From NCBI GenBank assembly GCA_027943335.1, contig BSBK01001113.1, positions 732,501-796,500 on the forward strand: a stretch of 64,000 bases of DNA, read 5' to 3'. The notes beneath the pieces were generated by a model. That model searched no databases, had not been told where the DNA came from, and saw only the letters and a list, made by a program, of their open reading frames with translations. Source of the DNA: Chamaecyparis obtusa. Taxonomy: Eukaryota; Streptophyta; Pinopsida; Cupressales; Cupressaceae. Positions 1 through 10,595 of the stretch are shown here, one piece after another; within the stretch, counting starts at the first letter, position 1, and each line of letters begins with the position of its first letter. The translations under genes and the position numbers were made by a program.

Positions 1-199
1 ATTTCCTAGAGCTTGACCAACATCACAGACAAAGGAGTGATAAAGGAATGAATAAAGGTGAGAATCCATCTACACCTCCATTTGAACAAGAAATATAAAT
101 CTAGAGTCACTCTCATTAATATAGTGCAAGCCACAACATGCATGTTAGCACCCCCAATTTTTGGTATAATTTGAAGTACCCGTGATGAGAGAGATTGGT

Positions 200-1000
200 T
201 CTAGCCCTTAGAAGTACTCTTGCAAATTTTTCCAAGTAACGTATTATGATGATTTATAACCTGATGTCTTGTGGTTTTCATGTAAACCCACTTGGGGATC
301 ATGTTTATCTGTCATAAGTGAGTGTTCTTGTCCATTTTCAGGCTGCCATATTCAGATTTGATGCATTTTCTAGGTACCAAATTTAAAGGTTATGCAAAAG
401 TTTTTTGTTAGCACCTTGATGTACCTAGTAGGGTAGGCATCTTGTGAGATTAATATTTTGGACTTAGATTATTTTCATGGAAAACTAATTTTCTCGTAAT
501 TGTGTCCATATTCATATACCCCTATGTGCATTCTCATAATTCCATGGCCTCATTTGATATTTTTACAAGCTTTAAAAAAACACAATTTGTTTGTATTTGT
601 TATTTGCATATCCTTGAGTTTGTCAGAGTTTCCTACTTTGAAGGGTCACATCTTGAAACCAATTGAGGTTCGGGTGAAATGGATAGGCTCTCATGATTCT
701 CTCCATGCTCATGTACTCTTGTGCATAATTGCAGAACTTCATGATATAATTTGATATTTTTTCAAAGCCAAAAGTAAATAGGGAAAATGCAAAAATTTAT
801 TATCTACACTCTCAAATCTATTTCAGAGTAGCCATATTTGATGGATAATATCTTGCATAGAAGGTGGAGTTAGACAAATTCATTTGGTACACATACACAT
901 TATACACAAATGAATGCATTTCTCGGTGACAACTTCTTAGAGTGACATTTGGTATTTTTTCAAGGTGTGGAGTTGACAAGGTCCAGAAAGAGGATTTTTC
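200..1000. repeat. degenerate ~198-bp tandem repeat
   Basis: The motif ATTTGRTATTTTTTCAA recurs at about 552, 749 and 947, with a weaker start at 355, giving a spacing of 197-198 bases. The surrounding sequence is only loosely conserved. No coding family is recognisable; short open frames at 500-754 (+) and 818-1045 (-) look like chance. Confidence 0.4.
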
Positions 1001-2631
1001 CTTGGAAGGAAGAGTCTTGAATTTTAATTCAATGGGTGAGATCAATCCATGATGGATGATGGAGATTAATCCTTGAGGGGTCCTTGCACTTTAATCTCAT
1101 TGGGTTGATTTAAGTTGTTTGTCCTTTTGTGGTTGAGTTGGATATTAGGACATTTATTTTTGCCATGGTATTTTTTATCTTGATTTAATTAAGTAGCTAG
1201 GATTAATTAATGAGTTAAGGATCTTTGATTATTGATCATTGATGCTTGATTATTGATGATACATTGATATTCAATCGATGTAATCCAATTACACAATTAA
1301 ATTTAGTATTTACTTGATTTGATGTTCCTTGTTAGGGTTTGATCATCTGATTAGAATTTAAAAAAATTAATTAGGACTTAGATTTATTAATTAGACTAGA
1401 CCAATTTTAAGTGATTACAATATAATAAAATTATATAATAAATAAATAATAAATATATTAATTAACATTAAAAATGAAAGATGTGTATTAAACAATAATA
1501 TCATAATCTATATTTAAATATGAGATACTACACTAATAATAATATCATTAAATAAATTATGTAACTCTATAATCATAATATTGACATAGCAAATAATACA
1601 ATGACGTTATTAGATATTAGTTCCATTCAACATAATTAATGGATATAAAGCTTAAATCAAGAATTGTAGAAAACATGTACCATCTATTACGAAACTATGG
1701 TGAGCACAATATATTGCGTCGAGAGTCATTAGCTTCGACGAACAAACATTTATTAATCTCTGGACAAGGCCTTAGCGGAAATGAAATTGGAAAATGCACA
1801 GTGAATTGTTAAAGATACCATAAGGAAAAATGATTTGCTAATGAATAGATTTGCTTGATAAATGCTGTTGACTTTGCAACGTCTAGCTTAATAGATGCAG
1901 CTGAGTTTGGAGCGTCTAGTTAACAAATACACTAGAGTAATATGCATTGATAATGAGGCACGATACAATCTCCATATCGATCATGCAAGATGGTTGTCAT
2001 TCAGAGTGTAAGTATGATCGGTAACCAACATAGCAAAGAAACGGTGCGATGATCATAAGACATGTCTTTTCATCCCAAAACAAGATATAAGAAGGAACTC
2101 ATCACTAAATAGGGGACGGATATGAAAACAATTTGATAAACTATAGCACCATCTAACATAAGGAAGAAAATGCAAGAAATCAACGAGTGAGATAAAGGAC
2201 AAAAAGGATCCACGGTAACCACAAAAAGTATAAGATAGTCACAACTAGTGCATAACCCTACTCCTATATGAGAAACAACCACAAGTCATTTGATATATAT
2301 TTATTTAAATACTCAAATAAGAAGAAAAACCTCTCTTACTATAAGTGGTAAATTATCATATTTTGTGGCATGCTTCATATTGATATAATAGAGAATTGCT
2401 ACCAATTGATATAGCACCTTTAGTTCCACATACCACAAGAAGCTAATACCTTTAACTAAGGGAAATTAGATCAAATAACTTCTATATATATATTGATTGA
2501 GCCAAAAAGAGAAAGTGATATTGTGCGCATCCTCCATTATTTAATTCTAGTGTAAGAATTAGATATAATAAGTGTTAAAAGTTGAAGTAATGGTCCCAAT
2601 TTTAAGTTTATTAACAAGAGGGGACATTACA
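1001..2631 (+). repeat. AT-rich stretch, probably the 5' LTR of gypsy-1
   Basis: No gene is seen. The stretch ends in GGGGACATTACA one base before a tRNA primer site, as a 5' LTR should. This end is the inverse of the TGATGTCCCC that opens the putative 3' LTR at 5174. A TGATGTTCC at 1320 could be the LTR start. The two LTRs are too decayed to align with confidence by eye. Confidence 0.4.
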
Positions 2632-2632
2632 G

Positions 2633-2644
2633 TGGTATTAGAGC
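2633..2644 (+). other. primer binding site, initiator-Met tRNA type
   Basis: TGGTATTAGAGC differs at one base from TGGTATCAGAGC, the usual plant primer site matching the 3' end of initiator tRNA-Met. It lies one base after the putative LTR end. Confidence 0.7.
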
Positions 2645-2699
2645 ATAATCCTACCATCCTATGGAAGATAGATCATGTAAACACTGGAAAGGCACAAAA

Positions 2700-3990
2700 G
2701 CTATGGCCAAGGAGTTGGCGAATGAATAAAGAAGGTTTATGGAACAAACCAATGAGAGATTTGAGAGAACCAACCACTTAATTCTCCAAGCCATAAAAAC
2801 TATGAACAATAGCCATCATAATGAAAGACACATCCCTAATCCAAGAAAAGATATACATTCCAATTGTTTAGAAAATGAACACTCAACTCAAAGTTCTGTA
2901 CTCAACTCTTTCATTCGACCTTCCCTTTCAAGAGAAGAACATGTTACATAAGAGGAAGAACCAACCACAAATAGTGTGGAAGAACTGGCTCGAATGTATT
3001 CAAGGTTAGAATTGGCAATCCAATGACTTATTCCCTTTAAGGAATATTATAAAACCAAAACCATGGAAAATAGAAATAGAAGGAAGAATCATGTCGACAA
3101 GGACCTTTTAAATCAAAGAAAAGTAAGATGTCCCTACCATGTTTTGATGGATCAAGGAAGGAAACCACTCATTCACGGGTTTGAAAACTAAATACATATC
3201 TATTCCTTAGTCCCATGAGCAAAGAAAATGCCATTAAGGTCACCATACTCCACTTAACCAGATCAGCCCACCATTGGTGGCACCGTGGTATCACTAATCT
3301 AGGACATAAAAATATCAGTACCTATAGTGAATTTACTCAAAGAGTCATGAGTAGGCTGGACCAAAATAGATCTTCAATCTAGTACTTCCAAAAGTCAACC
3401 CATCTTAAACAAATGAGGACTATAGAGGAATTTTCCAATCAATTCCAAAATCTTTTTGTTATGGTTCCAGATCTATCCCAAAGGAGACTCACTTATATGT
3501 TTATTGAGGGGCTTAAAGACTCAATCAAAACTATAGTAAATCCACTAGAACCTTAACCCTAAAAGAAGCAATACAAAAGGCCAAGAAGGCTTAATCAAAT
3601 TCCTCAAAGGAAAGACTTCAAGATTTTCCTGATTAAGGCACACAATGAGTATGAAGGGTCGAGAAAATTAGATAAATGAAGAACATGTTGTTTTTGCAAA
3701 GAATAGTGGAGTACTAGGCACCAATGCCAAGGCAAGGAGACCCTCAACCAAAACTAGGGCATAATGAAGAAAGGATTATGTTTTACATGTAGAGAAAACT
3801 GGGCATCTGTACATAAGTGTGGAAAAAGGATTCAAGTTCATAGAATAGAAGCAACATTTATGAAAGAAACATACGGAGAGATGCATATGAAAACAAGACA
3901 CAATATCAAGATCTCAATATCATCCAATCAATGAATGAAGGGGAAAAGAAATTCAGTTCTGAGGAAATTTAACCCTAGTTATGACAATAA
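2700..3990 (+). pseudogene. gypsy-1 gag remnant
   Basis: Translation needs several frame changes and passes many stops. In the middle third the usual Retrotrans_gag landmarks survive: an HWWHRG stretch near 3270, a TQRVMSRLDQ-like run near 3340, then FSNQFQN and FIEGLKDSI near 3430-3530. Two zinc-knuckle remnants follow, one near 3690 (CFCKE...RHQC) and one near 3785 (CFTCRENWASVHKC). The product would have been the capsid-nucleocapsid protein packaging the element RNA. No protease or RT follows. Similarity was judged by eye. Confidence 0.6.
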
Positions 3991-4295
3991 TACTCAAATT
4001 GGAAGTTTAATTAGTAAATAAGGCTAGAGAAAAGAGGTAGAAACAAGAACCAACGATCAGATACTGATTAGTTGGAAAATTATTAATATTAATTTTTATT
4101 AGAATCAATAGGTAAGACTTGTGATCAAGGTTAAAATCAAATAAAGAGTTGAATATTAGATTAGGAAATAATAGTTTGTAATGAAATAAGAAACCACAAA
4201 AATATTAATGCAAATATTTAGTTGTACTTATTTACTCTCATAATATTCTCAATTCCTTGTGTGACATTAAGGAAAAGATCTTACATCCCCGAAAT

Positions 4296-4895
4296 CTTGG
4301 AAAGAGATAAAGTCTCCACCACTAATTATAGATATGGATACATCCTAAATGGATATCCATAAAAACCTGGAAAGAGATAAAGTCTCTACTAGGAACTATA
4401 GAAATAGATACATCATAAAGGGATATCCATAGAGACTCAAAAAGAGATAACTTGTCTCTACCAAGAATTATAAAGATGGATAGTCTGAAAGGGATATCCA
4501 TAGAGGCCTCGGTAGGGAAGAAGTCTCTACTAGGAATTATAAATATTGATTTTTCCTAAAGGGACATCCATAAGGTACTTGGTAGAGATAAAGTCTCTCC
4601 CAAGGATTATAAATATGGATACATCCTAAAGGGATATCCATAGAGGCCTAAGATAAGATAAAGTATCTCCTAAGGATTATATACATCCTAAAGGGATATC
4701 CATAGAGGCCAAGGAAGAGATAAAGTCTCTCTTAAGGACTATAGAGATGGATAGATCCTAATGGGATATCCATAAAATCTTGGTAAGAGATAAAGTCTCT
4801 ACCAAGAATTATAAGGGATGGATGTCTCCTAGAAGGGTATCCATAAGGTCTCAAAAGAGATAAAGTCTCTCCCATGGATTATAAGGAGTACTCAT
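4296..4895. repeat. ~70-bp minisatellite, about 9 copies
   Basis: Head-to-tail units of about 61-72 bases each contain AGAGATAAAGTCTCT, then AAGGATTATA, then GATGGATACATCCTAA and GGGATATCCATA. Several inner words are close to palindromic (AGAGATAAAGTCTCT, GGATATCC), so each unit could fold. The array sits in the non-coding interval between gag and the purine tract of gypsy-1. Confidence 0.9.
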
Positions 4896-5157
4896 CAAGA
4901 CTCATCATGGAACAAGGTAATGCATACCCATGAGCAGGAAAGAACTATAGTACATCAAGATAAGTTCATCTTTTGAATTATTCCTAATACTTTAAATTGA
5001 ATATTATAATTAGATTTGATAAGTTATATTTTTAAATACATTGTAGTTCTAACCTCAAGTTGAATTTTCTATTTTAGGATTGTCAAATTGGAGATCAAAG
5101 TTACATAGTAGGACATCATATACATCAAGGTTTGCATGGCTTGAGTACAATCAATTT

Positions 5158-5270
5158 CGGGAAGGGTGGACTATGATGTCCCCCATCTAGACTAGGATTA
5201 AATGATAAAATATAATAAATAAATGGATAAACATAATATATTATTAAAATAATAATAATATAAAAATATA
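5158..5270 (+). other. polypurine tract and start of gypsy-1 3' LTR
   Basis: GGGAAGGGTGGACTA precedes TGATGTCCCCC at 5174, the layout of a second-strand primer before a 3' LTR. The LTR start is the inverse complement of the 5' LTR end at 2631. Only about 95 bases of AT-rich LTR remain. Confidence 0.5.
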
Positions 5271-5640
5271 TCAATATTTCGACCAATCTTCTCTAGCCAT
5301 TTTTCTGACTAGTATTCTAGGGGAAGATTGTAGAGGTGAACCCAGACCAACTTATCGTAGGGATAGTAAATGGTTAGATTGAATTTAGTGCACTAGGGCA
5401 TCAGATACAGTGGATGGTTCATGTACCATAAATCCTTATTGGTTATCTGAAACATGTCCTCCTCATTTGCAAATGCCACAATAAATAAATTCCTAGGCAT
5501 GTTTTTTATTACCACGTCAGTCTTCCACATTTTGGCTATCCACAACTTGATGGTACTGTGGCTTAGTTTAATCCTCATGAATTTTTAGATGATAGAATGA
5601 CCACTTAACATTTCAATATCCTCCTCCACTTTACTGGCTA
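5270..5640 (-). pseudogene. LINE ORF1 scrap, DUF4283-like
   Basis: On the minus strand, residues follow the usual DUF4283 pattern of plant LINE first ORFs: a KLWIAKMW-like helix, F.VAFANEEDM, then KDLWYMNHPLYL, and after one stop LVWVHLYNLPLEY and a terminal EKIG. DUF4283 is thought to act in nucleic-acid binding by the LINE particle. The scrap lacks the zinc knuckle and all of ORF2. It may have truncated the gypsy-1 LTR beside it. Confidence 0.55.
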
Positions 5641-7553
5641 CATCTATATCGATCTACAATTGGTGGTTCACCTTACAACCCTAGCGTCCACACAGCCTGA
5701 AGAAAAATTGGACTTTCATTCCCTACAAATTTTTGCTTCCTGCGAAATAGATATATAAATTTTTATATTTTTTATTTCTTCAATAAAACAAATTATCTAG
5801 TGAGATTTTATTTTTTTGAGAGGTCTACAACTTTTGAGTACTCCCTAGAGAGATCAACTTCGCATGAGGCAATGGTCGCTAACCCCATGTGAAGGCAATT
5901 TCTTCTACCTTTCATTGTCCTTCTACATTTATTGCTCCCTCTTTTGTGATATAGGTATGGGTGATGGCCCTCTTTCTATCTTTTTGAATGATTCCATATT
6001 GACTACTAGTGGTGAACTAATGCAGAGGGGTCTGGAGGAAGGACTAAATGGAAATTTGAAAGGATGAACCTTTGAGTGGTTTAGGCACTTTTCCACTAAC
6101 CCTTAGGGCTTAAAATGAACCAAAAGTGAACACACCCTTCCCAAATGGCTAAGATATATGTATTTGACCTATTATAGTTGGATTCAACAAGATTTATTAG
6201 GTTATAAGGTTTGGAACAAAACCTTGGACACACCAAATAACTCAAACTGCTCCCAAGGCCTAATAGCCCTCTTGTAGGTAAACAATGATAAAAAAGTGCA
6301 GGTTACTCTAGATTTTCTAAAGAAACCAAAAAAAATCATTATCTTTTTAGATAACCTTTTGGACATATGATAACATATTAGGATTTCAGTATATGTTTTT
6401 TTGGACAATGTTAAAAGGTCTTCAGACTGTACCCTGACAACAAGCACAAAATAAGGCAATTTAACAAAGAAAATAGATAAGTTCTACTCCTTCCCTGACT
6501 TTGAGACTCTCAACAATATTTCCAAATTCTTCAAAACCAAATAATCTCCAATCAATTTGGGCCTTGGATGCTTCCAAGTAGTAAAGCTCCAAATTGGTCA
6601 CCAATAACCCTCTAAACTAGGGTTTTTCAATAGAACAACTTCTCAACACTTCTAGGATCAAACAAGGGTGGATACACCTTGTATAGGGTGTATCTAGACA
6701 CTTCAAGTCATAAAAATACTAGCTCCTTAAGACATTTCTTCTACTGCTGCTCCCTACCCATCAATTCCTTAACCCTTCAATACCTTGTTTCAGTGATCAC
6801 CATCAATGAACTCCTTATATGCACATTATAATGTTAGTATCATATGATAAAAGTTAAGGATACATCATTCCATGTGAATCAAACATTATTCATTCATGGA
6901 ATGATCATTTATCCATTAAATTTATCAAAACTTGCAAAGAAATCATGGGATTCTAATGATAGTCAACACTATTCTAACTAGTTAGCGAATTAGATGAACT
7001 TAAAAATATTCAAAAGGGATTGAAACAATGTTAGATAAGTTCCTCAAGGAATTAAAACATTTATTGATCAAATAAAATTCAAGAACCACATCAAAATTTG
7101 TAGAAAATGTATGTTTCTATTGATTCTTAGGCACAATCCCGTACACTAGTCCTTTTTTTGATATACATCTCACTATAAAATGATCAAACTCTATTTAAAT
7201 ACCTTCCTTATAAATCCCTCAACTATGTCTGATCATTTTTAGTGTTTTTTTAATGATTAAACCTTGTAAAACCAACTTTCCTCCTAATCACATCTAGTCG
7301 TTGTTATTCAAATATTTGAATTCTCCAGCTTACATGTTAATGAATAAAACAACAAAATTACCCCCCAAACTTGTCAAGAATATCCTTAAGACTTCATTAA
7401 GAATTCCTAAATCCCTCTAAAACTCTTAAGGATCTATTTAACATCATTTTACCATTATTCTGATTTTCCACCATTTATGATCCTAAGGTCCTTAACAAGC
7501 CCTTCAAGATTTATTACAAATTTATTTTTTGTATAGCCTTCAAATCCCAGGAT
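5641..7553. other. spacer without recognisable gene
   Basis: The composition is mixed and AT-rich. Open frames at 5864-6067 (+, 67 codons) and 6202-6459 (-, 85 codons) match no family I know and have no coding neighbours in phase. The 3' part could be the deleted pol/LTR side of the minus-strand gypsy remnant that begins at 7554, but nothing shows this directly. Confidence 0.4.
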
Positions 7554-8520
7554 TCACTTCAAAAAATTCCAATTAACATGTTTGGATTCCTTTATGTCTT
7601 TTTTTTGTCCTTTGTCTTCCTTAGGCAACTTTTCACACCCTGATGCTCCTGCATCATACTCCCCACCTTCAAAGAAACTTTTGTCCCAATACTGGTTCCA
7701 TTTCTTCCTTGCCTTGTGTCTTTGATCAGGATTCAAGTAATCCCCAATGGTAATTTTTTTTCTTCCTCTCAAACTTGTATTCACATGCCAAACATTATTA
7801 GAAATAAAAAAATTTCTTGTGTGTCCTTGCCTAGGACAGTATTGTTGTTATTGCCTTAACTGCTGCTTGCATTTTGACTATATTCTTGATCCAATCACCT
7901 TCATAGGTTGCCTCTAAAACTCATCCTTTCCTTCATCCTTTCATTGATTCACTATAGGATAACTGATGGTTCCTATTTGCACACTACTCAAATCCCAAAG
8001 TCCCTTAGCATTAGGATTGTCCCCATTTTGAAAATTCTTCATTTGTTAGCCAATATCACGTTTCTTGCCAAATATCTGATTGACAAAACAAATAACAATG
8101 ATTTCCCTTTCACTATCCAAAGGTAATAGATTCATTTTGTACTTATTACCATCCTTGTGCACCAAGTATGTGTTCTCAAACCTATCATAAATTATTTTCC
8201 TACCATGCTACAATGGTCTACCAAGAATTATATTTCCACATGTCATAGGAATGACATCACAAAGAACCCTATCCTGATATGAACCAATAGAAAAATTTAC
8301 ATACACCTACCGAATAACCACTACATGTTGCTGTTGGGTAATCAAAGTGGCCTTATAGGGATTAGGATGGTCAAATGGCACAATTTCTAACTTGGAAACC
8401 ATATCAGATGAAACAAGATTCCTATGTGATCCAGAATACACAATCAATTTACATATCTTTCCTTTACATAAAAAAATTAGTTCTGAAAATATTTACCTTT
8501 GGCTCTACAATTTTCTCACC
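7554..8520 (-). pseudogene. gypsy protease and linker remnant
   Basis: Downstream of the zinc knuckle on the minus strand the translation fits a Ty3/gypsy retropepsin: KICKLIV-YSG near 8438, SSDMVSKL, VYVNFSIGSYQDRVLCDVIPM, then NIILGRPL and NTYLVHKDG near 8180. The catalytic D(S/T)G has become YSG at 8430-8438, so the enzyme would be dead. Stops interrupt the frame. A 76-codon open stretch at 7554-7784 looks like the linker before RT. RT itself is missing. Confidence 0.65.
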
Positions 8521-9300
8521 TTTTCTTACCATTAAGAATTCACCAACTTTAGGATCTATCATTATAGATCTAGGCATTCCCTTCTCTTCATCCTCTTGCA
8601 AAAGATGTACTCTCTTATCCTTGTCTTGGTCTGATTCAATCCATTTAGGACATCTAAATGACTGATGGCCCACTTCATTAAAATGAAAACATCTACCTAT
8701 AAAGATACCATTGACTCTTCCTCCAAATCTTCCTCCTCTATATCCTCTTCTCTGATTTGTAGTAGGCTCTCTACCTTTATCCTTGTCATTTCTTGTTTGA
8801 AAGTCTGCATTTGTTTTGCCACATGGTCCCCTCATGGTTCCTCCTCCTCTATTAGTTTGTCTCTCATTCTTTCTTTTCAACTTCTCTTTAGCACCGACTG
8901 CAAGTTAAAAACATTCTCCTACTGTCCTTGGTATGTTCAACCCAATCTCATCTTGTATGTTGTACTTAAGGCCATTCATGTACCTAGCAACCTTCTCATC
9001 TTCATCTTCTATCCCTCCCCTAATGCTTAGGGTGTGAAATAGCTCTGTGTAGGAGATAATATGCATGTCCCTTTGTTTCAAATTTTTCCTTCTCATCTTA
9101 GTTTGTATTTCCAAATCCGAAGGAAAAATTGTCCCTTTACCATAGTTTTCATTCTTTCCCAATTTGATATCTTATTCAATCCTCTTTCTATGCTCTCACT
9201 CTGAATACTAGTCCACCATAAAAGTGATGTAGCTCTCAATCTTTCTTTTGCTAATTTCACCTTCCAAAAGGGTCATAGAAAAACTTTAGACATCTACCTT
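8521..9300 (-). pseudogene. gypsy gag remnant with zinc knuckle
   Basis: Reading on the minus strand from about 9290, the gag pattern is visible: LLEGEISKRKIES, FMVD, then YTELFHTLSIRGGIEDEDEK, VARYMNGL and IQDEIGLNIPRTV. A basic Gly/Arg-rich run follows, then a knuckle CFHFNEVGHQSFRC near 8680 whose second Cys is His. It belongs to the protease remnant below it. Frame changes occur near 8890 and 9165. At the upstream side it abuts a receptor-kinase fragment with no spacer. Confidence 0.7.
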
Positions 9301-9304
9301 GGGA

Positions 9305-9985
9305 TTGATGGGAGTACCGAAGATTCACTTTAGAGCTATGTATCCTCTTGTTCCTCTTGTAGTGGTTAGCACATGGCTCAAATCTCTACCCATGAGTTTT
9401 GCCAACCCAAAAGTGACCAATTTTAGGGACAAAGCACCACCCAGAAGGATTTTTTTAGGCTTAACATTAGTGTGAATGATGCAACTTTTATGTTCTTTAT
9501 GGAGATAGAGTAACCCTCTGACAGTGCCTAATACAACCTCAAATTGGGTCTTCTAGTCGAGTACCTTCCTCTCACTATTCGAATTACTTGTGAACAATAG
9601 GAAATTCAGAGATTTCTTGGGCATACAATCATAGATCAATAACCTTCTTGATTCTTGTGCACAAAACCCTCAAACCCTCCAAGAGAATTGATTTCTTCTT
9701 AGAATTTATTTTCATCTTGTCTTGAACCCTTCAATTTTTTCACAATCATAAGCATATCATCTGGTGGAGATCCTTTGAACACTGAGCCAAATCCTTTTCT
9801 CCCCAACTCAGACCTAAAATTCATTGTTGCAATCTTCAACTCCTTGTAAGTAAACATTCTCATTAAAGAGTCAGAGGAATTGGCATGCCTATCCGTCAAC
9901 CATAGCTGTAATAACCCTTGGCCAGTCATATGTAATTTGGGATTAATTTCAATTGCCAATACCTCCTTACACTCAAACTTGTATT
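9305..9985 (-). pseudogene. receptor-like kinase domain fragment (S-domain type)
   Basis: The minus strand shows the start of an RLK kinase: FTYKELKIATMNF, the glycine loop LGRKGFGSVFKG (one Gly lost), and MIVKKLKGSRQ with the ATP lysine. After a frameshift near 9690 come GLLYLHKEH, the catalytic loop as IIHTNVKPKKILL (Asp replaced by Asn, near 9460), TFGLAKLMGRD in place of DFG, and the activation loop TTTRGTRGYIALK. The pattern fits S-domain lectin RLKs of the At2g19130 type. Loss of the catalytic and metal-binding Asp, stops and truncation make it a pseudogene. It ends against gypsy gag at about 9303. Confidence 0.8.
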
Positions 9986-10265
9986 CAAATTTTTTGGGAG
10001 AGTGACTTATAATGTTAATTATCTTAATAATTTGATAGTTTAATAATGCTTATAAAAAAATGATGATTTATTTTCCACAATATTGGATCTTATATAGAGA
10101 GAGAGGAATGTAAAATGTGATATGCACTTATAAATGAGAGATACCAAAATAGAATGACATAGATATAGGGTTTTGTAATTGACCATATATTTGAGAGTGT
10201 CTGATATCTTATGCACTTAATACTTATACTGGTTGGCCTAATTTTCTCATGTCCAATATAATTGA
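9986..10265. other. AT-rich spacer
   Basis: No coding or repeat signal is recognised between the kinase fragment and the target duplication of the neighbouring LINE. Confidence 0.4.
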
Positions 10266-10278
10266 ATTTCTTGGTGTT
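10266..10278. repeat. 13-bp target-site duplication of LINE-II copy 2
   Basis: ATTTCTTGGTGTT at 10266-10278 is repeated at 13338-13350. The pair brackets exactly the stretch that aligns with LINE-II copy 1. A near-identical 12-mer also occurs inside the element at 12977, so the match is less unique than its length suggests. Confidence 0.7.
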
Positions 10279-10595
10279 TTTTATAGGAAAAAGTAGCAAG
10301 AGGGTGCTGGCCCGTACAATGACTAAAAGCACATTAACAACAAGTTAATGGAAATAGCCAAACAGAACAGTAAAGAAGCAAAACCAATCACACTTGCCTC
10401 TATCAAAAACAAAGTTAATGAAGCTAACTAACCAAAAAATGGAAACAAGCCTAAAGCTATTGATGTTCAGAGTATTACCAATCCAGAGCCACATGGGGCT
10501 AGTATCAAAACAGTAAAAGTTAACAAAGTCCCCATACACAACACGGGGGAAACTCGAACTGTAATTAACCAAAATAAAAACCACCATAACAAAAA

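Larger units (their letters stand above)
1320..5270 (+). mobile_element. gypsy-1: collapsed Ty3/gypsy retrotransposon
   Basis: In order on the plus strand there is an LTR end (2631), an initiator-Met type primer site (2633), a gag remnant with zinc knuckles (2700-3990), about 300 bases of spacer, a 70-bp minisatellite (4296-4895), a purine tract (5158-5173) and a second LTR start (5174). Protease, RT and integrase are absent, so the internal region is far shorter than in a full element. The 3' LTR seems cut short near 5270, where a minus-strand LINE scrap begins. The 5' boundary is uncertain. Confidence 0.6.

Noticed and set aside
6202..6459. 85-codon minus-strand frame as a possible gene
   Set aside because: No recognised motif, no upstream regulatory signal, and it sits in decayed sequence.
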